Assembly (NCBI GenBank): GCA_947492995.1
Contig: CANLOU010000001.1
Location: forward strand, 186,001-250,000
Origin: an uncultured Litoreibacter sp.
GTDB taxonomy: Bacteria > Pseudomonadota > Alphaproteobacteria > Rhodobacterales > Rhodobacteraceae
Direction: 5' to 3'
Length of the DNA: 64,000 nucleotides
The notes under the pieces were generated by a model that ran no database searches, was not told the origin of the DNA, and worked only from the letters and a program-made list of their open reading frames with translations. The position numbers and the translations under genes are program-made. Positions 45,205-53,509 of the stretch are shown piece after piece. Positions within the stretch are counted from its first letter, which is position 1, and every line of letters begins with the position of its first letter.

Positions 45205-45738
45205 ATGACCGCGACGCTCACCACCCCAACGCTGGAGACAGAGCGCCTGATCCTGCGCGCGCCAAAGCCGCAGGACGTGGACGCATATGCCGCGCATTTC
45301 GCCTCCGAGCGGTCCCAATATGTCGGCGGCCCCAAAAACGCTGAGGACGCCTGGGAAGACTTCGCCTATGAAGCAGGCCACTGGGTGATGCGCGGCTACG
45401 GGTATTTCACACTGACCCTCAAAGGCCATGATGATGCCATTGGCGCGGCCGGGCATCACAACCAGCCTTGGGACCCCGAAAAAGAACTCGGCTGGCTCCT
45501 GTTCGACGCCAAGCACGAAGGCAAAGGCTACGCCCTTGAGGCCGCCAAGGCTTGCGTCGCCCATGCATGGACCGTCCTGAAATGGGACACCTTTGTCAGC
45601 TACATTGACCCGCGCAACACGCCCTCGATCAAACTCGCTGAACGGCTTGGCGCGGTCCGTGACAAGGACGCCAAATTCGCCAACCCGCTGCGGCCATGGG
45701 GCCTCGTCTACCGCCACCACAAGCCGGAGGCCGCGTGA
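45205..45738 (+). CDS. GNAT-family N-acetyltransferase (RimJ/RimL-type)
   Basis: 177 residues. TLETERLILRAPKPQDVDAY at the start and AKHEGKGYALEAAKACVAHA (acetyl-CoA loop) are characteristic of the RimJ/RimL branch, which acetylates proteins or small amines. The substrate is unknown. The start is set by GGAGG in the repeat before it. Confidence 0.88.
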   Translation: MTATLTTPTLETERLILRAPKPQDVDAYAAHFASERSQYVGGPKNAEDAWEDFAYEAGHWVMRGYGYFTLTLKGHDDAIGAAGHHNQPWDPEKELGWLLFDAKHEGKGYALEAAKACVAHAWTVLKWDTFVSYIDPRNTPSIKLAERLGAVRDKDAKFANPLRPWGLVYRHHKPEAA

Positions 45739-45754
45739 TGACGCCGATGAGCGT

Positions 45755-45796
45755 GAAATACATACGAAATACACATGAAATACACATTTGTATTTC
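45755..45796 (+). promoter_or_regulatory. Three 11-bp tandem repeats plus an inverted half-site
   Basis: GAAATACATAC, GAAATACACAT and GAAATACACAT begin at 45755, 45766 and 45777, followed by the inverted GTATTTC at 45790-45796. An 11-bp period puts the copies on one face of the helix. The array lies 22 bp before the chorismate mutase start, where an operator could act. Confidence 0.5.
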
Positions 45797-45817
45797 GCCG
45801 CTGAAATGGGGGGCCAA

Positions 45818-46111
45818 ATGACCGATCCCGTGACCCGTGCAAGGGAGGTTCTCAAAGACCACCGCGCCTCCATCGACCGCCTTGATGCGATCCTTGTCTA
45901 CACGCTGGGCGAGCGGTTCAAGCACACTCAGGCCGTGGGCAAGCTGAAGGCTGAACACGACCTGCCGCCCTCCGACCCTGACCGCGAAAACAAACAAATC
46001 GAACGACTTGAGGATTTGGCAAAACGTGCCGACCTCGACCCCGAATTCGCCAAATCCTTCCTGAATTTTATCATTCGGGAAGTCATCCAAAACCACAAAA
46101 AGTTTCAATGA
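45818..46111 (+). CDS. Chorismate mutase, AroQ type
   Basis: 97 residues, all helical, as in the AroQ domain: [20 protein letters not shown] (first arginine), [20 protein letters not shown] (lysine of the active site), and [20 protein letters not shown]. It converts chorismate to prephenate for phenylalanine and tyrosine synthesis. GGGGGGCC precedes the ATG at 45818. It is a stand-alone domain without a fused dehydratase. Confidence 0.9.
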   Translation: MTDPVTRAREVLKDHRASIDRLDAILVYTLGERFKHTQAVGKLKAEHDLPPSDPDRENKQIERLEDLAKRADLDPEFAKSFLNFIIREVIQNHKKFQ

Positions 46112-46154
46112 ATACGGGCCTTTGCCCGCACAGCCATCCAAGGAGAACTATACA

Positions 46155-46616
46155 ATGGCAATGAAAATCCGTCTGGCCCGTGGTGGGTCCAAAAAGCGTC
46201 CATTTTACCGCATCGTCGCATCCGATAGCCGCATGCCACGCGACGGCCGTTACGTCGAAAAGCTGGGCACCTATAACCCGTTGCTGCCCAAAGACAGCGA
46301 AGAGCGCGTGAAAATGGACATGGAGCGCGTGCAGTACTGGTTGGACCAGGGCGCACAGCCCACCGACCGTATCTCCCGCTTCCTTGAGGCCGCTGGCGTC
46401 CTTGAGAAAAAAGAGCGCGCGAACCTGAAAAAAGGCGAGCCAGGCCAAAAAGCCAAAGACCGCGTTGAAGAAAAAGAAGCCAAGGCCCAAGCCGCAAAAG
46501 AGGCCGCTGAGGAAGCTGCAAACGCCCCTGCTGAGGAAGCTCCGGCCGAGGAAGACGCACCTGCTGAGGCTCCTGCAGAAGAAGCTGCGGCCGAAGAAGA
46601 GAAAGCTGCAGAGTAA
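46155..46616 (+). CDS. rpsP: 30S ribosomal protein S16 with Ala/Glu-rich tail
   Basis: 153 residues, against about 80-90 in most bacteria. The S16 core is complete: [38 protein letters not shown] and EDRVKMD-like [20 protein letters not shown]. After residue about 88 comes a lysine-rich helix and then a low-complexity tail of Ala, Glu and Pro ([20 protein letters not shown]). AAGGAGAAC precedes the start. The tail is acidic, which is unusual for a ribosomal protein. Confidence 0.97.
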   Translation: MAMKIRLARGGSKKRPFYRIVASDSRMPRDGRYVEKLGTYNPLLPKDSEERVKMDMERVQYWLDQGAQPTDRISRFLEAAGVLEKKERANLKKGEPGQKAKDRVEEKEAKAQAAKEAAEEAANAPAEEAPAEEDAPAEAPAEEAAAEEEKAAE

Positions 46617-46631
46617 TCTGCAGCATCTTCG

Positions 46632-47261
46632 ATGCGCGATTTTTCCGGCGATTTCCGGGATGAACTGTTCGAGTTGATGCGGTGGCGGCGCGACGTGCGC
46701 CGTTTCCGCACCGATCCGGTTGACGAGGCACTGCTTGCGCGGTGCCTCGACGCGTTTTCGCTGGCCCCCTCGGTCGGCCTGTCGGAGCCGTGGCGCATCA
46801 TCCGCGTCGACAGCGCCCGCGCCCGCGCCAAAGCCACCGAAAATTTCGAAGACACCAACGCCCAAGCCCTTGCGTCTTATGACAAAAAAGATGCAGACAA
46901 CTATTCCAGGCTGAAACTGGCAGGCCTCCAAAACGCCCCCGTCCACCTGGCCATTTTCTGCGATGACGCGACGCCAAAGGGCAAAAAACTTGGTGCCAAA
47001 ACGATGCCCGAGATGCGCCGCTACTCCGTCGTGTCCGCCGTCACCCTGTTCTGGCTCGCTTGCCGCGCCGAGGGGCTCGGCCTCGGCTGGGTGTCGATCC
47101 TCGATGCAGACCGGCTCAAAACAGACCTGCAAGCCGCCGATGATTGGGCGCTGATCGGCTATTTCTGCGTGGGCTACCCCGAACGAGACGATGACACGCC
47201 CGAGCTGGAACGCCATAACTGGGAAACGCGGGCGCCCAAGCTGGACATCCGCACGATATGA
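46632..47261 (+). CDS. bluB: 5,6-dimethylbenzimidazole synthase BluB
   Basis: 209 residues of the nitroreductase fold. It breaks down FMN with oxygen to make the lower ligand of vitamin B12. Signature parts are RWRRDVRRFRTDPVDEALLA, APSVGLSEPWRIIRV, and EGLGLGWVSILD. It is 15 bp behind rpsP, inside the translation gene run; no other cobalamin gene is in the window. Confidence 0.92.
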   Translation: MRDFSGDFRDELFELMRWRRDVRRFRTDPVDEALLARCLDAFSLAPSVGLSEPWRIIRVDSARARAKATENFEDTNAQALASYDKKDADNYSRLKLAGLQNAPVHLAIFCDDATPKGKKLGAKTMPEMRRYSVVSAVTLFWLACRAEGLGLGWVSILDADRLKTDLQAADDWALIGYFCVGYPERDDDTPELERHNWETRAPKLDIRTI

Positions 47262-47271
47262 GAGCGAAGAC

Positions 47272-47415
47272 ATGCGCAAACTGATCACATTGGCCCTGAT
47301 GGGCGCGGCCTTCTACGGCGGCCTGCAAATCGAGCGGTCCCGCAACGAGGCGCGCTGCGAAAACGCGGGCGGCACTGTGGATGTGCGCGGCCTATGCACC
47401 GGAGCAAGCCAATGA
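47272..47415 (+). CDS. Small membrane-anchored protein, 47 aa
   Basis: MRKLITLALMGAAFYGGLQI is a signal anchor, then ERSRNEARCENAGGTVDVRG with two cysteines that could form a disulfide outside the membrane. It starts 10 bp after bluB and its TGA overlaps the rimM start (ATGA), which supports expression. Function unknown. Confidence 0.65.
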   Translation: MRKLITLALMGAAFYGGLQIERSRNEARCENAGGTVDVRGLCTGASQ

Positions 47416-47927
47416 ACAAAGACCAAATCGTCGTCGGCGTCATCGCCGGGGCCTTCGGGGTCAAGGGTGAGGTGCGGCTGAAATCCTTCTGCGCCGAACC
47501 CGGCGACATCGCCAACTACTCCCCCCTGCGCACGGAAAAGGGCGACGAATACACCGTCAAAATCACGCGGCAGGTCAAAGGCGGGTTCGCCGCCCGCCTG
47601 TCGGGCGTCCGCTTCAAGGACGAGGCCGACAAGCTGCGCGGCGCAAAACTTTATGCCGACCGCGCGCTGCTGCCGTCGCTGCCCGATGACGAGTATTATT
47701 ACGCCGATCTCATCGGCCTTGATGTGCTGGATACGGGCGGCGAAAAGATCGGCAAGATCGCCGCTGTCGAAAACCACGGCGCAGGCGACATCCTCGACAT
47801 TCGCGGGCCCGGCCTGAAAGGGTCGCTGCTGTTGTCCTTCACTCAGGAAATCGTGCCCACCGTCGATATGGCGGCTGGCCGGGTCGTCGTCGACCCGCCC
47901 GAAGAAGTCTTGGGCAAAGAGACATGA
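47412..47927 (+). CDS. rimM: 16S rRNA maturation factor RimM
   Basis: 171 residues. VVGVIAGAFGVKGEVRLKSF is the family start and YYYADLIGLDVLDTGGEKIG the second, PRC-barrel part; LLSFTQEIVPTVDMAAGRVV precedes the end. It helps mature the 30S head around S19. Coupled on both sides by 4-bp overlaps. Confidence 0.96.
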   Translation: MNKDQIVVGVIAGAFGVKGEVRLKSFCAEPGDIANYSPLRTEKGDEYTVKITRQVKGGFAARLSGVRFKDEADKLRGAKLYADRALLPSLPDDEYYYADLIGLDVLDTGGEKIGKIAAVENHGAGDILDIRGPGLKGSLLLSFTQEIVPTVDMAAGRVVVDPPEEVLGKET

Positions 47928-48727
47928 CAAAGCCCCCGTCAAAGTCCCATGGCCGCAAGACCATCGCCACCTCCCTCAAGCCGCGTGACCTGATGGAGGA
48001 AACCAAGCTGGTCGGCGCGTGGACCGCCAAAATCATCACGCTCTTCCCCGAAGCCTTCCCCGGCGTTCTTGGCGCGTCCCTGACCGGCAAAGCCCTTAAG
48101 GAAGGCCTTTGGGCGCTCGAAACCATCGACCTGCGCATTTTTGGCGACGGCAAGCACCGCAACGTGGATGACACGCCCTACGGTGGCGGCGCGGGCATGG
48201 TGCTGCGCGCTGATGTGGTCGCAAAGGCGTTGAAATTTGCGTCCCAGCGCACGCCGAATGACCGCAAGACATGGCCCATCGTCTACCTGTCCCCGCGCGG
48301 CAAACCCTTCACGCAGGCCAAGGCGCAGGAATGGTCGCAAACGGAAGGCATCACCATGCTCTGCGGGCGGTTCGAGGGCGTGGACCAGCGGGTTCTGGAC
48401 CAATATGACATCGAGGAAATCTCCCTTGGAGATTTCGTGCTGACGGGCGGCGAAATCGCCGCGCAGGCCATGATTGACGCGACCGTGCGCTTGCAACCGC
48501 AGGTCTTGGGCAATGCCGACAGTACCGTCGATGAAAGCCACTCGAACGGGTTGCTGGAACACCCCCAATACACCCGCCCGGCTGAATTTATGGGGCGAGC
48601 GGTCCCCGAGGTGCTAACCTCAGGCGACCACGGCAAGATCGAAGCGTGGCGCCAGGACATGTCGAAATCCCTGACCAAAGACCGCCGCCCGGACCTCTGG
48701 GCCGCCTGGGAAGACCGCGACGACTGA
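47924..48727 (+). CDS. trmD: tRNA (guanine-N1)-methyltransferase TrmD
   Basis: 267 residues with a roughly 30-residue N-terminal extension. It methylates G37 of tRNAs. The knotted SAM site is seen as DTPYGGGAGMVLRADVV, LSPRGKPFTQAKAQEW, CGRFEGVDQRVLDQYDIEE and ISLGDFVLTGGEIAAQ. The ATG at 47924 overlaps the rimM stop; a later ATG at 47990 also exists, so the extension may or may not be translated. Confidence 0.96.
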   Translation: MTKPPSKSHGRKTIATSLKPRDLMEETKLVGAWTAKIITLFPEAFPGVLGASLTGKALKEGLWALETIDLRIFGDGKHRNVDDTPYGGGAGMVLRADVVAKALKFASQRTPNDRKTWPIVYLSPRGKPFTQAKAQEWSQTEGITMLCGRFEGVDQRVLDQYDIEEISLGDFVLTGGEIAAQAMIDATVRLQPQVLGNADSTVDESHSNGLLEHPQYTRPAEFMGRAVPEVLTSGDHGKIEAWRQDMSKSLTKDRRPDLWAAWEDRDD

Positions 48728-48731
48728 CCCG

Positions 48732-49790
48732 TTAACTGATGGTCGCAATGGCACGTTTTTCGCGGTCTGTGGTCCAGCCCTGTTCCAAACATTTGGTGAG
48801 CACGGCCTTCAATTTCGACATCCGCCTGACCGTCTCCAGTATATTGGCCCGGTGCTTGATTTTTTCGATATAAAGCACCGCAACGTCGTCGCTGTCGGTG
48901 TAATGCGCGTCCTCTAACCGCACGAAAATGTTGGTGATCCGTTCCATGTTGACGCCCATATCGACAAGCGCATTGGCCAACCCGTCCTCATCCATACTGG
49001 CGGTCAGGCGCAACATGCCCCAGCGGAACGCATTGATGATAAATATCGCGTCGTCGCGGCGGTAATTCTCGAAAGCATGGCTGGCAAGGCCGCTCACCCC
49101 ACCAATGGTGGAGGTGCTGAACCGCAGGGAATTGCCCACACCCGCCACCAGCGGCACAAGGTCCAATGTGTAGGCATAGGAATTGTGCTGAAACCCCTCG
49201 GGCCAAAAGACCGAAGGGGAGGCGTAGGAATTCACCGTGATAAGGCTCAGCGCGTTGGGGTCCAGCAAATGCACTGCCGTCAGCGCGTTAGAGGTCACCA
49301 GATTGCCCTGACTATGCGCCACGATCGTGATCGGTTTGCCTTTGTTGGCCATGATGTAGTCAAACAGGGTCACGGCGGCCTTGTTGCGGGCCAGCCATAG
49401 CCGCACATACGCGACAGCCGCATCATGCGACCCAACCTTTGATTGGAACCACGTGTTCAGCTTGACCGCCATGCGGTCCACCTCATGCGTATCCCATTGG
49501 ATTTTGTCGCCGATACATTGCGCCAAATCTTCCGCAACGGCGGTCGCGGTTTTCAAAAACCCGTCATCCACGTTGCTGGCATTGTAGATGCCGACAACCT
49601 TGCACATTTGCAGCAAAAACAGGGCCAAGGCGGCCTTTTGGTGATCCCTTGCCGAATTGAGCATCCCGTTTACGAAAACGACCTCTCGGGTCGGGGAATA
49701 CCACGCCGTCGACGCCTTGGCCGTCTGGTTCTCATACAGGGTCAAATCCCCGTCACTTTGCGGAATACCGTTGGGCGCTTTGGCGAACAT
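48732..49790 (-). CDS. Lipase-like alpha/beta hydrolase, 352 aa, unknown role
   Basis: I do not recognise a named family. PITIVAHSQGNLVTSNAL carries an AHSQG nucleophile elbow, and VVFVNGMLNSARDHQKA could be the strand with the oxyanion hole. TLDLVPLV and a later HAFENYR give candidate acid and histidine. No signal peptide is present. It lies against the direction of the translation genes, between trmD and rplS, where most relatives have nothing, so it was probably inserted. An in-frame TAG stands directly before its ATG, and no clear binding site is visible. Confidence 0.7.
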   Translation of the reverse strand: MFAKAPNGIPQSDGDLTLYENQTAKASTAWYSPTREVVFVNGMLNSARDHQKAALALFLLQMCKVVGIYNASNVDDGFLKTATAVAEDLAQCIGDKIQWDTHEVDRMAVKLNTWFQSKVGSHDAAVAYVRLWLARNKAAVTLFDYIMANKGKPITIVAHSQGNLVTSNALTAVHLLDPNALSLITVNSYASPSVFWPEGFQHNSYAYTLDLVPLVAGVGNSLRFSTSTIGGVSGLASHAFENYRRDDAIFIINAFRWGMLRLTASMDEDGLANALVDMGVNMERITNIFVRLEDAHYTDSDDVAVLYIEKIKHRANILETVRRMSKLKAVLTKCLEQGWTTDREKRAIATIS

Positions 49791-50237
49791 CTAAAAAGCC
49801 TTGTCTTGGAAAACGGGACAAGTAAGGCCTGATATGCGGGGGCTTTGTCAAAGGCTAAATTCGGCAAGCCGCGGCAGGCCATCAAATCGGTGGGTTAATA
49901 AGTGGTTAAAAAAAACTTTGGAACTGTTTCAAAACAATACCTTACAAGAAACGACGCACGCGTCGCACGATCCCCGGCCCATAGGGCTTGATCCATGCCA
50001 AAAACCCTCCTATACCCCCTCAATCTGGAATCAGAATACTGACCAGCGCCGTTATTTTATTGGGTCCCGACGCGTTTTCTTCGACGCTAAGAACGGGACC
50101 ACAAACAGCGGCAACCAAAGCAACGACGACCTGACCTGCGGCGGGCACTTCTCAGTGGACCCGAAAGAAGACCAGCAGCTCTTGGGACGCGCACACATTC
50201 TCCGGGCAAACCGGGATCAAAATAGGAGCGTCATGGC
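49791..50237. other. Gene-free leader stretch before rplS
   Basis: 447 bp without a convincing gene. It holds an A-rich stretch (49912 onward), the CGACGCACGCGTCG palindrome (49952-49965), and an inverted pair GGGTCCCG near 50070 with CGGGACC near 50095 that could form a stem in the rplS leader RNA. AATAGGAGCG is the binding site before rplS. Confidence 0.5.
49952..49965. repeat. Palindrome CGACGCACGCGTCG, copy 2
   Basis: Same motif as at 18571 and 58444, with a single C for T at the centre. It lies in the intergenic stretch between the divergent lipase-like gene and rplS. Confidence 0.6.
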
Positions 50238-50624
50238 ATGGACCTGATCGCACAACTCGAGGCGGAACAAATCGCCGAACTGGGAAAAGACATCCCGGAC
50301 TTCAAAGCGGGTGACACCATCCGCGTCGGTTACAAAGTGACCGAGGGTACCCGTACCCGTGTTCAGAATTACGAAGGCGTCTGCATCGCACGCAACAATG
50401 GCAACGGCATCGCCGGCTCGTTCAACGTGCGCAAGATCTCCTTCGGTGAGGGCGTGGAACGTGTGTTCCCGCTGCACTCCACCAACATCGAAAGCATCAC
50501 AGTCGTCCGCCGTGGCCGCGTCCGCCGCGCCAAGCTGTACTACCTGCGTGAACGCCGTGGTAAGTCCGCGCGTATCGCCGAGCAAACAAACTACCGTCCG
50601 CTGTCCAGCGGCGCAGACGCGTAA
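50238..50624 (+). CDS. rplS: 50S ribosomal protein L19
   Basis: 128 residues, slightly longer than usual through an Ala-rich end. [40 protein letters not shown] and [20 protein letters not shown] are the conserved parts. L19 sits at the 30S-50S interface. It starts behind AATAGGAGCG and is 12 bp before rpmE. Confidence 0.98.
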   Translation: MDLIAQLEAEQIAELGKDIPDFKAGDTIRVGYKVTEGTRTRVQNYEGVCIARNNGNGIAGSFNVRKISFGEGVERVFPLHSTNIESITVVRRGRVRRAKLYYLRERRGKSARIAEQTNYRPLSSGADA

Positions 50625-50636
50625 GGAACCCGTATC

Positions 50637-50858
50637 ATGAAAAAAGATACCCACCCAGAATACCACGTCATCAACGTCAAGATGACCGACGGCACGATCG
50701 TCGAAATGAAATCGACCTGGGGCGCCGAAGGCGACCAGCTGGCCTTGGACATCGATCCTTCCGTGCACCCTGCATGGACCGGTGGTAACCAGCGCCTGAT
50801 GGACACCGGCGGGCGCGTGTCGAAGTTCAAGAACAAGTACGAAGGTCTGGGCTTTTAA
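50637..50858 (+). CDS. rpmE: 50S ribosomal protein L31
   Basis: 73 residues. [20 protein letters not shown], then [20 protein letters not shown] and [15 protein letters not shown]. The zinc-binding cysteines of the C+ form are absent, so this is the cysteine-free (C-) type. GTAAGGAACC precedes the start. Confidence 0.97.
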   Translation: MKKDTHPEYHVINVKMTDGTIVEMKSTWGAEGDQLALDIDPSVHPAWTGGNQRLMDTGGRVSKFKNKYEGLGF

Positions 50859-50890
50859 GGTTCAAAACCGACCAACCTTTCTATATTTTG

Positions 50891-50922
50891 AAGCAGCGCC
50901 AGTTTTGGCGCTGCTTTTTTTT
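50891..50922 (+). terminator. Intrinsic terminator of rplS-rpmE
   Basis: AAGCAGCGCC pairs with GGCGCTGCTT around a 6-base loop, followed by eight T residues. It ends 12 bp before the GTG start of the next gene, leaving little room for a promoter of its own. Confidence 0.92.
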
Positions 50923-50933
50923 GGGTGATCTAA

Positions 50934-51992
50934 GTGCAACGAACAGCATATCTGCACATTGGCGGTCACAAGACCGGTTCAAGCGCCGTCCAACTTTGGC
51001 TGACACAGCATGAGGCCGAGTTGGCCGAGGCCAATCTCCTACTGCCCACTGCTGGGCGCGGCCCATCTGGAAATTTCAGAATGCTGGCCGGTGCGCTGCA
51101 CGCAAAGCCAGCAGATAGGGATTGGGAACATCTCAAGGCGATCAAGCGTGACCTGAAGATGGATATCGCAGCCCATCCAGAACACGATCTGATGATCTCA
51201 GCCGAATACCTATCCACGAGCTTTGAAGGCAACGAAGCGAATGCCGTGGCCGCTCGATTGACTCGCATGGGCTATGCCCCAAAATCCTGCATTTTTGTAA
51301 GAAATACGATTGATCTTATGAATTCCGCCTATGCGCAACGCTGCAAAATGTTGCACGAGAAGGACTTCAACGATTTCTACACGATGTTCCAAGATCTCAA
51401 GCGTGGAAACCTGATGCGCCGGTTACGCCTGTTGGAAGCCGCAAACCTAAATCCGTCGGTCCTGCTATTTGCAAAAAAATACAGCAAGGACAGCTTGGCA
51501 CAGCGCTTGTTTGGGGCATTCGAAATCAGCGATCGCTTCGATGCGAGCTTCGACTACACAGTCCCGCGCTCCAACGAGTCGTTTGGCGAGCTTGGCGTCG
51601 CTGTCTCCTACATTGTGAAGGCCGCAATTGCTGACGCCGGGCTGACCCTGACGCAACCAGGCAGGCAATTCCTCGTCCCCTTTGTTCGGGAGGCAACGGG
51701 ACCGTATGACACCAAGAAATTTAGTGCCTTTTCGCCAGAACAATCTGCCGCGCTTCTTGCAAAAATGCGTCCCCAAATAGAAAAATTTGCGGACAAATAC
51801 CTACCAAACGACTTCGACGCATTGATTCAATGCGACACTGCGGCATTGGAACGATCTCCGTGGAGTCTGGGAGAATTGGAAGGTCAGCTTAAGGAGCAAG
51901 CCGAGGACATTGCCTCGTCAGCTTTCAAGAAGATTTGCGCATCCGAACGATATCCAAGGCTCTTTCCAAGCGATCCATTTTCAAGCCTTTAG
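50934..51992 (+). CDS. Sulfotransferase-like P-loop protein, 352 aa
   Basis: The N-terminus, AYLHIGGHKTGSSAVQLWLT, matches the 5'-phosphosulfate loop of PAPS-dependent sulfotransferases (HIGxxKTGSS). CIFVRNTIDLMNSAYAQR in the middle resembles the 3'-phosphate-binding part, with a serine and arginine placed as expected. The acceptor is unknown; sugars or lipids are common. The start is GTG at 50934. GC content and codon bias are lower than in the translation genes, which suggests transfer. Confidence 0.7.
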   Translation: MQRTAYLHIGGHKTGSSAVQLWLTQHEAELAEANLLLPTAGRGPSGNFRMLAGALHAKPADRDWEHLKAIKRDLKMDIAAHPEHDLMISAEYLSTSFEGNEANAVAARLTRMGYAPKSCIFVRNTIDLMNSAYAQRCKMLHEKDFNDFYTMFQDLKRGNLMRRLRLLEAANLNPSVLLFAKKYSKDSLAQRLFGAFEISDRFDASFDYTVPRSNESFGELGVAVSYIVKAAIADAGLTLTQPGRQFLVPFVREATGPYDTKKFSAFSPEQSAALLAKMRPQIEKFADKYLPNDFDALIQCDTAALERSPWSLGELEGQLKEQAEDIASSAFKKICASERYPRLFPSDPFSSL

Positions 51993-52142
51993 CCCAATAT
52001 CGGTGTCGTAAAAGCGGCAGACGCATTTCGGTTTTTGATTTCAAAGCCCCGCGAACAAACAGCGCCTTCCCCTGCCCTCCCCAGATGCATATAGTCCCGC
52101 TAACCCCAGATAAGGGGATTGGGACAATAACAGGTAGCAGAT

Positions 52143-52955
52143 ATGGCCGCTCATATAATCGTTTTCGGCAATGAAAAAGGCGGCTCGGGCAAGTCCACCA
52201 ACTGCATGCATGTCACCACAGCCCTAGTCCGGATGGGATACACTGTCGGCGCACTGGACCTTGACCTGCGACAGCGCAGCTTCAGCAAATACTGTGAAAA
52301 CCGTGCGCGGCACGCCAGCAAGAGCGGCGTGGCATTGGCGATGCCCGAGGTGGTGGAACTGCCCGAAATTGCACCCTCTAGCCTCGCGGCTGGCGAAAAC
52401 ATTTATGACCGCCGCCTGACAGAGGCCGTGGCAGGGATGGAAGGCCGCTTCGACTTTATTGTGATCGACTGTCCCGGCTCGCATACCCGTCTGAGCCAAG
52501 TTGCCCACTCTTTGGCCGACACATTGGTCACGCCGCTGAATGATAGCTTCATCGACTTTGACCTGTTGGCCCATATCGACCCGGAAACCCACAAGGTACT
52601 TGGCCCCTCGGTCTATTCGGAAATGGTCTGGCAAGCGCGCCAGCTGCGCGCACAGGCCGGCCTGAAACCCATTGATTGGGTGGTGGTGCGCAACCGCGTC
52701 GGCACGCAGCGCATGCATAACAAGAAGAAGATTACCGATGCTGTGGAATCTTTGGCCAAACGTGTTGGCTTCCGTGTGGCGCCCGGCTTTTCCGAGCGGG
52801 TGATCTTCCGGGAATTGTTTCCCAGAGGGCTGACCCTGCTGGACCTTGGCGACATAGGCGTTAAGAACCTCAACATTTCGAACGTGGCCGCGCGACAAGA
52901 GGTCCGCGAGTTGGTGAAGTCACTCCATTTGCCCGGCGTCGAAATTGACTTCTAA
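52143..52955 (+). CDS. mipZ: Division plane positioning ATPase MipZ
   Basis: 270 residues of the ParA/MinD type. The deviant Walker A is GNEKGGSGKST, then ALDLDLRQRSFSKYCENR, and Walker B is FDFIVIDCPGSHTRLS. LTDSFIDFD-like LNDSFIDFDLLAHIDPETHK is characteristic of MipZ. It forms a polar gradient and keeps FtsZ at midcell. It starts behind ACAGGTAGC. Its stop interlocks with that of a small minus-strand gene. Confidence 0.95.
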   Translation: MAAHIIVFGNEKGGSGKSTNCMHVTTALVRMGYTVGALDLDLRQRSFSKYCENRARHASKSGVALAMPEVVELPEIAPSSLAAGENIYDRRLTEAVAGMEGRFDFIVIDCPGSHTRLSQVAHSLADTLVTPLNDSFIDFDLLAHIDPETHKVLGPSVYSEMVWQARQLRAQAGLKPIDWVVVRNRVGTQRMHNKKKITDAVESLAKRVGFRVAPGFSERVIFRELFPRGLTLLDLGDIGVKNLNISNVAARQEVRELVKSLHLPGVEIDF

Positions 52956-53122
52956 TCGCTTGAGCGTCCTTTGATCGCGGCCCTGTCCGCATGGTGCTCC
53001 GAAATATCAAAGGACTGCGACTGCGCGGCAACCAACCCCGCCAAAACAGCGCAGATACCTGACACCGCAAAGCCCGCACAAAATATATGAACGCGGCGCA
53101 GCACCGCAAAGACAACCAACAT
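52952..53122 (-). CDS. Small membrane-anchored protein, 56 aa
   Basis: MLVVFAVLRRVHIFCAGFAV then SGICAVLAGLVAAQSQSFDI and a charged end SEHHADRAAIKGRSSD. One long hydrophobic helix and a soluble tail. GGGGATTGG lies before the ATG at 53120-53122, and the TAG interlocks with the TAA of mipZ as other convergent pairs here do. Not recognised; the coding case rests on composition and position. Confidence 0.45.
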   Translation of the reverse strand: MLVVFAVLRRVHIFCAGFAVSGICAVLAGLVAAQSQSFDISEHHADRAAIKGRSSD

Positions 53123-53353
53123 CCAATCCCCATGACCATGCTGCCCCCAAAAACATACCTAACAGAGCATTCTGGCAAAGACATGACGGGCAAACCCAAC
53201 CCTTGGGGGAGTTAACCAGATATGGACACGGCTAAGTTTCAATAGCGTTAATTGAACACCAAAAATTCCGGCTTTTCGCTGCAAACCGAAGGCAAACTAG
53301 GCCTACCGGCCACCATTTTCCTTCAGTGCAGGGTCTAGCAGGGACAAGGAAAG

Positions 53354-53443
53354 TGGCGGAGACGAAGGGATTCGAACCCTCGAGACCCTTCCGGGCCTAC
53401 TCCCTTAGCAGGGGAGCGCCTTCGACCACTCGGCCACGTCTCC
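53354..53443 (-). tRNA. tRNA-Ser, anticodon GCT
   Basis: 90 nt. The acceptor arms GGAGACG and CGTCTCC pair perfectly; the anticodon arm CTCCCCTGCTAAGGGAG gives anticodon GCT, reading AGC/AGU codons. A long variable arm (AGGCCCGGAAGGGTCT) fits serine. GGTTCGAATCC is the T arm, and the discriminator G and CCA end are encoded. Confidence 0.97.
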
Positions 53444-53509
53444 GCTGACCCGTTTAGCGATGGGGGAATGCAGGGGCAAGACCAAAAGGACGGCGCCTCT
53501 TGGAAAGAG

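Noticed and set aside
43668-45335. 555-codon open frame on the minus strand opposite ffh
   Set aside because: His/Phe/Leu-rich antisense shadow of a well-defined ffh.
49801-50247. 148-codon plus-strand frame ahead of rplS
   Set aside because: Composition (Asn, Gln, Ser-rich) is unlike coding DNA here, and it overlaps the rplS start in another frame.
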